Below are positions 5,525-9,806 of a stretch of DNA of 9,806 bases, one piece after another. The notes under the pieces were generated by a model. The model was given only the letters and a program-made list of their open reading frames with translations, made no database searches and had not been told where the DNA came from. This DNA comes from Spirochaeta sp. UBA2779 (GTDB taxonomy: Bacteria; Spirochaetota; Spirochaetia; DSM-2461), in contig DEIH01000079.1 of the NCBI GenBank assembly GCA_002352375.1, positions 1-9,806 on the forward strand. The letters run 5' to 3'. The position numbers and the translations under genes were made by a program. Each line of letters opens with the position of its first letter. Within the stretch, counting starts at the first letter, position 1.

Positions 5525-6937
5525 TCACTCTTCTTCACCGTACTCAAGTAATATCGCTTCCATACGGTCCAGATTGTCAATAAGAAGTTCCACCAGCTCA
5601 GGGTCGAACTCAGTACCGCTGCGCTCCCTGATATATTCCACAACACGTTCGAGATTCCAGGCTTCTTTGTAAGGGCGGGCCGTTGTCAGAGCATCAAAAA
5701 CATCAACAAGTCCCGTAATCCGGCCGCGTACCGGGATATCCCGGCCCTTTAAACCTCCCGGATAACCAGAACCGTCCCATCGTTCATGGTGAGAGATAGC
5801 TATATCAGCACCGGCTCTGAGAATGGGACTTGCCGAATCCTTCAACACTTCATTTCCGATGATGACATGCTTCTCCATCACCAGGCGCTCTGTTTTATTC
5901 AGGGTGCCATTTTTCAGGAGTATGGCATCGGGAATACCCACCTTACCGATGTCATGCAGCGGGACAGACCACCGCATCAGGTCTGACTCTTCGGTAGAGT
6001 CTCCCCGTAATTCTGAAAGCAGAGAAGCATACATTCCCACCCGGGAGGTATGCCTGGCAGTTTCCGGGTCTTTATGGTCGGACACCTTACTGAGAACTTC
6101 CAGAGTTTCTCTCTCCCTGTTGCGAATCTCAATTCGCATTTCAATTTCGCTGCGGGCAATATTTTTCAAACGGGTCATTGCCCGATCAAGATAATCAGAC
6201 ATGAGGTTGAACTCTCTGGCCAGTTCTCCAACCTCATCGTTTTGAACGGGTATAACCCTTTTTTCAAAATTCCGATTCCGAACGATGTTCTGCATATCAG
6301 AAATCACCGTTTTCAACGGATGCATAGAGCGGTGGAGATAGTAATAGATGAAGAAAGAACTGACGATTGCGGTAAGCAATACCATAATGATGTAATTCCA
6401 GCGGATAAAATACAAATCTGCAAAGAATGTCTGCCTGAGCTCGGTGATATACACAGTCCAACCCAGAGCCGGCAGGGAAAAGCCATACCCCAGACGGTTC
6501 TCACCGGCGAAAATTCCATCTATCCAGATACCTCCGGCCTCACCAGGGGAATTTTCCACTGCAGACTCAAGAATTGAGTTATCTGAAGCGGAAGAACCCA
6601 CAGAAAAAACTATATGGTTATCCTCATCAACCGCCAGAATCCACTCACCTTCCTCCTGAAGCATAGTTAAAGAGTAAGATCTGATTGAATTTTCAAAGCT
6701 TTCAATGAATGCGGGATCGTTCTGTAAATTATTTTCCAGTAATAGATTCCATTGAGAAGAACTGTGCCTGATAAGATCTTCCGCTTTGTATTCCAGGAGA
6801 CGGACCATTACCTTTTTTACACCGCGGTCGGCATATAGACCGGTTAGAAATCCACTGATTAGAAGACTCCCTGAAATAACAGGTATAATGAAAAAAAGCA
6901 GCCGGGCACTTAAGCCGAGAACGTATTTTTTAATCAT
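5525..6937 (-). CDS. Membrane HD-GYP c-di-GMP phosphodiesterase with HAMP domain
   Basis: A 470-residue receptor-type signalling enzyme. Order: membrane helix 1 (about residues 7-33), an extracytoplasmic sensor region (35-178, no Cache motif I can fix with certainty), membrane helix 2 (180-200), a HAMP linker (202-255, with the acidic DEVGELAREFN), a short coiled coil, then the HD-GYP domain (280-465). The catalytic signature is complete: ARHTSRV (His296), LHDIGKVGIP (His328-Asp329), KHVIIG (His357), SHHERWDGSGYP (His383-His384, GYP 391-393), and DVFDALTTARPYK. HD-GYP domains hydrolyse cyclic di-GMP to pGpG and/or GMP, so ligand sensing outside should tune c-di-GMP inside. The ATG at 6937 follows a CAGGGGC ribosome-binding site and directly precedes the first membrane helix; the frame extends to 7102, but that extra part would overlap the divergent gene. 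Confidence 0.93.
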   Translation of the reverse strand: MIKKYVLGLSARLLFFIIPVISGSLLISGFLTGLYADRGVKKVMVRLLEYKAEDLIRHSSSQWNLLLENNLQNDPAFIESFENSIRSYSLTMLQEEGEWILAVDEDNHIVFSVGSSASDNSILESAVENSPGEAGGIWIDGIFAGENRLGYGFSLPALGWTVYITELRQTFFADLYFIRWNYIIMVLLTAIVSSFFIYYYLHRSMHPLKTVISDMQNIVRNRNFEKRVIPVQNDEVGELAREFNLMSDYLDRAMTRLKNIARSEIEMRIEIRNRERETLEVLSKVSDHKDPETARHTSRVGMYASLLSELRGDSTEESDLMRWSVPLHDIGKVGIPDAILLKNGTLNKTERLVMEKHVIIGNEVLKDSASPILRAGADIAISHHERWDGSGYPGGLKGRDIPVRGRITGLVDVFDALTTARPYKEAWNLERVVEYIRERSGTEFDPELVELLIDNLDRMEAILLEYGEEE

Positions 6938-7003
6938 TTTGCCCCTGTTCTGGAAAAAACCGCAGAAAGATATCCGTAAACATGTCATAATTCTATAGGA
7001 TAA

Positions 7004-8977
7004 ATGGAAAAAAACACACTCGAAAATAATATTAAGGATCCTGACAGGGAGCTGGACTTCGAAGTTCTTGAAGAAATTCCCGAAGTCGGCAGTGTGAACC
7101 ATTCGGATAAGATTCAGCTGGTCCTGCTTCCCCTCCTGGCGTTGATAATAATTGCCGCAATTCCACTGATTCTGAGTTTCACAGCGTTACGGAAAAGCAC
7201 TTTTTCCATCGATAAAGATTTTCCCTATTCCAGTGTTGAAAGCCCCCTCCTCCAATCAGCGGTGAAAGAGGTGATTTCCAAACGCCGGGAAGTTGATCTG
7301 AAAGATGTACAGATACGTCAATATCAGAACCGCGTTCTCCAGATGGATGATAAAATCAAGCTCCTTCAGGGCTTGATGGAAGAAACCCTTCAGATTAAAG
7401 AGACAAAGCTTCTAGACGAATTCAACAGCATCCTCTCAAAGGAACGTTCACGGCTGGAAGCACTGGGAAGCTCAGAGGAACAGATAAACCTGGCTTTGGA
7501 TCGCTTGAAAACGAGTCTGGAATCCCGGTACGACAGTGAAATGGCGGATTTCCGCAGCAATGAAATGACCGCATACAAGCAGCGGATGGACGGACTTCAA
7601 CGGGAAAAAGCCTCTCTTGAGCTTGCTCTTAACAGCGCTGTTTCGGATCGGCAAACCCTGGCAGTATCCCTGAAAGCCGATGAATCAGAATTACTGGCCG
7701 GGCTGTACAACGAAAAAGATTTCACACAGATCGTTAATGCCGGAATTGATACAGACCTTGAAATTCTCCGGGAAACCAAAAATTTGGAAAATTACTGGCT
7801 GGACGAGCTGGCTAATCAATATCTGGGTTTGATTGATGCCATCACCGCCCGGGATTACAACCAGGCTAAATCTCATCTTACGGCCCTGGAAAGCTTATTT
7901 GATGACAGCACTACCGCTGAACTTCCGGGTATCAAGGCCAGAAATAAGGCCGACAGAGAGCTGCTGCAGTTTTTTTCCGCCTATTTAACTTCTCTTGAAG
8001 AAAATGACCTCTCGGCGCTCTTCGCTGAATCGAAACTCCTTGTCAATCTGGCACTCTCTCACATAGCCGCAGGCCGATACCAGGAAGCGGATATCGCGTG
8101 GCGCAAAATGAACGCCAACTGGCCGTTGATGGATCAGGCCACTCACGGATATATGAAGACACAGAGCGAGCTGTTTGCCTATGAAGTTAATAGATATGCT
8201 GAATTATCCGAGTCTTCCCTGAATTCCGGCGATTACCAGTCCGCCTTATCTTCCTGGATATCCGGTCTTGAACATTTACCCGAACCGGTGGGAGTAATTA
8301 TCAAAGAATTCTGGCAGCTTTGGGAACACAATACAAACCTCAGGCTTGCCGAAAAAGATCAGACCTCATTTACGGCCCTGGCCGAGGAAAAGGAAGAATC
8401 CGCCGCCAGGTATGATACCCTTCACCGGACATTGGTTCTTGCAGAAAGTGAAAAACAGGAGCTGAGCAGGCAGCTTGATGCCGCTACGAATAAAATTGCA
8501 TCGGCGGAAGAGGGTATGGCGGCAGCATCAGCCGCCGCAGCCGAATCGACAATCAGAGACAGAAACAGTGAAAGTGAGACGATTAAAGCCCTGGAAAACC
8601 GGATTGCCTATCTGGAACTCCTTATTGCCGAAAAAGAAATAACAATATCAGCTGTACCTGAAACTGAAAGCACACCCTCCGCCCCAGCCCGGTGGCATCT
8701 CTACGGTGTCATCAATCAGGTAAATGAAGATAACTTTATTATCAAGCCTCTTATCAATTACATTCCGGATAGCGGTTCTGAAATACGGGTAATGAAGTCC
8801 ATCGGAGAAGACCGGGTGATTCACATTGCTGACGGATATATTACCTCAGCCAACGATGCCCGGGCTGTAATCCGCCTCTCGGAAGTGTTCAACACTCCAA
8901 AAACCAACGACCTTATTTATATTTCAACAACAATCAGCTCAGAAGATCTACCATCCGATGAGGAGGATGAACCGTAA
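7004..8977 (+). CDS. Large single-pass membrane coiled-coil protein, unknown function
   Basis: A 657-residue protein. Residues 1-36 are acidic. One membrane helix spans about 37-60. Residues 88-230 form a long charged coiled coil. Residues 260-450 are a helical region with pairs of helices such as AITARDYNQAKSHLTALE, HIAAGRYQEADIAW and SLNSGDYQSALSSW, which resemble TPR units. A second coiled coil, alanine-rich, covers 449-548. After a short proline linker, residues 563-640 form a compact strand-rich domain (WHLYGVINQVNEDNFIIKP to NDLIYI) that looks like a small barrel. The tail is acidic. No enzyme motif is present, so it looks like a scaffold or envelope-associated protein. I do not know its family. 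The ATG at 7004 has only a short AGGA four bases upstream. It diverges from the HD-GYP gene across 66 bases, in which I see no convincing promoter. Confidence 0.8.
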   Translation: MEKNTLENNIKDPDRELDFEVLEEIPEVGSVNHSDKIQLVLLPLLALIIIAAIPLILSFTALRKSTFSIDKDFPYSSVESPLLQSAVKEVISKRREVDLKDVQIRQYQNRVLQMDDKIKLLQGLMEETLQIKETKLLDEFNSILSKERSRLEALGSSEEQINLALDRLKTSLESRYDSEMADFRSNEMTAYKQRMDGLQREKASLELALNSAVSDRQTLAVSLKADESELLAGLYNEKDFTQIVNAGIDTDLEILRETKNLENYWLDELANQYLGLIDAITARDYNQAKSHLTALESLFDDSTTAELPGIKARNKADRELLQFFSAYLTSLEENDLSALFAESKLLVNLALSHIAAGRYQEADIAWRKMNANWPLMDQATHGYMKTQSELFAYEVNRYAELSESSLNSGDYQSALSSWISGLEHLPEPVGVIIKEFWQLWEHNTNLRLAEKDQTSFTALAEEKEESAARYDTLHRTLVLAESEKQELSRQLDAATNKIASAEEGMAAASAAAAESTIRDRNSESETIKALENRIAYLELLIAEKEITISAVPETESTPSAPARWHLYGVINQVNEDNFIIKPLINYIPDSGSEIRVMKSIGEDRVIHIADGYITSANDARAVIRLSEVFNTPKTNDLIYISTTISSEDLPSDEEDEP

Positions 8978-9011
8978 AAGCCTCTACCAGTGAAGCTTTC
9001 CCCGATTAATT

Positions 9012-9806
9012 TCAGCTTCTCAACGGATATCCGGCCTTGTCCAGAACCCCGATAACTCTGTCTTCAGCCTCTTTAATAAAAGCAGCATTCAGAGTTTTCT
9101 CAGCATCCCGGAACTCGACATGAAGGGTGAGGGCCTTACCCTTCTCTCCCAGATCGAAGACATCCAGAACCGTAACAGAACGGAGTTCCTTCATCTTCAT
9201 GCCCTGAACAACTCCCAGCACATCGGATGCGGAAGTTTTTTCCGGAGCGACGACAGTGAGGTCGAAAACAGAACCCGGGAAACGGTCCAGAGCTTTAAAT
9301 GCAGTCCGGTCTTTCAGAGGTTTGGCCATCACCTCGGTGATATCCAGAACAGCAATGGCTGTACGCCCTTTTATCTTGAAGGCCCGGGTTATCTGGGGAT
9401 GAACCGAAAGAACAGCACCCATGGAACGGCCCATAACCTGGATATCCAGTATTTCATGGGGATGAGAACCGGCCCAGTCCCGGGGAACCATGGGGTGTGC
9501 TTTGGAAGGATTTCCGGGAACCATCCGGAAAGGAAGATTCAGACAGGAGCACAAACCTTCCATCAAGTTGGCCAGTTCAATAAAAGGATTGGTCCTGGTC
9601 TCCTGAAACACCACAGCAATCTGCTGCAGATCTTCAGAGTACTTCTCCCCGCCCAGATCGGCGTAACTGCGGCCGATTTCAAAAATGCGGAAAGAATTGT
9701 GTTCCTTGCTGTTGTTCGCCGCGGCTTCCAGCAGGCTGGGTATCAGACTGGGGCGCATGCGGTCGTGGTCCGGGGTGATGGGGTTGGCCAGAATCAGCCC
9801 TTCGTT
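9012..9806 (-). CDS. pheT: Phenylalanyl-tRNA synthetase beta subunit, C-terminal part
   Basis: The frame is open to the right edge, so the N-terminus lies outside the window; 264 residues are visible. They begin in the catalytic-core-like domain, with the pheT landmark LANPITPDHDRMRPSLIPSLLE (residues 6-27) and then FRIFEIGRSYADLG. A mixed alpha/beta region follows, and then a C-terminal domain (about 176-264) with the FDX-ACB pattern: RFPGSVFDLTVV, VTVLDVFD, ALTLHVEFRDAEKTLN, and an ending LR as in many bacterial PheT proteins. The beta subunit pairs with PheS in an alpha2-beta2 enzyme that charges tRNA-Phe. The FDX-ACB domain binds the tRNA anticodon stem. In the usual first motif of this domain (FPxxxRD) the arginine is replaced by Phe. 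The gene converges on the coiled-coil gene with 34 bases between stops. Confidence 0.88.
   Translation of the reverse strand, partial: NEGLILANPITPDHDRMRPSLIPSLLEAAANNSKEHNSFRIFEIGRSYADLGGEKYSEDLQQIAVVFQETRTNPFIELANLMEGLCSCLNLPFRMVPGNPSKAHPMVPRDWAGSHPHEILDIQVMGRSMGAVLSVHPQITRAFKIKGRTAIAVLDITEVMAKPLKDRTAFKALDRFPGSVFDLTVVAPEKTSASDVLGVVQGMKMKELRSVTVLDVFDLGEKGKALTLHVEFRDAEKTLNAAFIKEAEDRVIGVLDKAGYPLRS

Noticed and set aside
6050..6577. Open frame of 175 codons on the plus strand opposite the HD-GYP gene.
   Set aside because: The other strand carries a complete HAMP/HD-GYP protein with all catalytic residues. This frame has no recognisable feature and no ribosome-binding site that I can see.
6963..6999. 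CATAAT and TATAGG hexamers upstream of the 657-residue gene as -10 elements.
   Set aside because: No acceptable -35 lies 16-18 bases upstream of either, and the sites fall almost on the start codon. Not supportable as a promoter.
6938..7102. N-terminal extension of the HD-GYP protein to 7102.
   Set aside because: It would overlap the start of the divergent coiled-coil gene, while the ATG at 6937 has a good ribosome-binding site directly before the first membrane helix.
8992..9019. GAAGCT and AGCTTC inverted repeat between the convergent coiled-coil and pheT genes.
   Set aside because: Only six pairs around a 16-base loop, no T-tract on either strand, and one arm lies in the pheT coding region.

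Overview
The window is about 9.8 kb of compact bacterial chromosome with roughly balanced GC. Genes are packed on both strands, with short gaps and several overlaps. I see no transposase, integrase, phage gene, CRISPR array, tRNA or rRNA. The mix of genes resembles free-living Spirochaetales: a MORN-repeat protein, paired membrane-anchored DUF4230-type proteins, a stand-alone ferredoxin:thioredoxin reductase catalytic subunit beside a glutaredoxin, an HD-GYP signalling protein, and several proteins I cannot name. This taxonomic guess is inference only, and no single gene proves it.

Region 1 (1-1348, plus strand): the C-terminal part of a protein with YD/RHS-like strand repeats followed by five MORN repeats. 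It overlaps by 8 bases a HAD-superfamily hydrolase.

Region 2 (1333-2371): a thiol-redox cluster. A small WCPDC thioredoxin reads leftward. Diverging from it are a CGFC glutaredoxin and an overlapping FTR catalytic-chain homologue that read rightward. The 90-base divergent gap holds a perfect 14-bp palindrome next to an extended -10 element. The simplest model is that ferredoxin electrons pass through the FeS reductase to the glutaredoxin and/or the thioredoxin.

Region 3 (2387-6937, minus strand): a run of six leftward genes. In transcription order they are a membrane HD-GYP c-di-GMP phosphodiesterase, an unrecognised 209-residue protein, two tandem DUF4230-like single-pass membrane proteins, a predicted exported protein overlapping the second of them, and a small charged protein that probably has its own promoter. 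The middle three genes overlap tightly and are the most likely true operon.

Region 4 (7004-8977, plus strand): a 657-residue single-pass membrane protein with two coiled coils, a helical repeat-like middle and a small C-terminal beta domain. It diverges from the HD-GYP gene. Region 5 (9012-9806, minus strand): the C-terminal part of phenylalanyl-tRNA synthetase beta (pheT), running off the right edge.

No gene-free stretch longer than 300 bases exists. The longest gaps are about 95 bases (2720-2814), 90 bases (1663-1752) and 66 bases (6938-7003).
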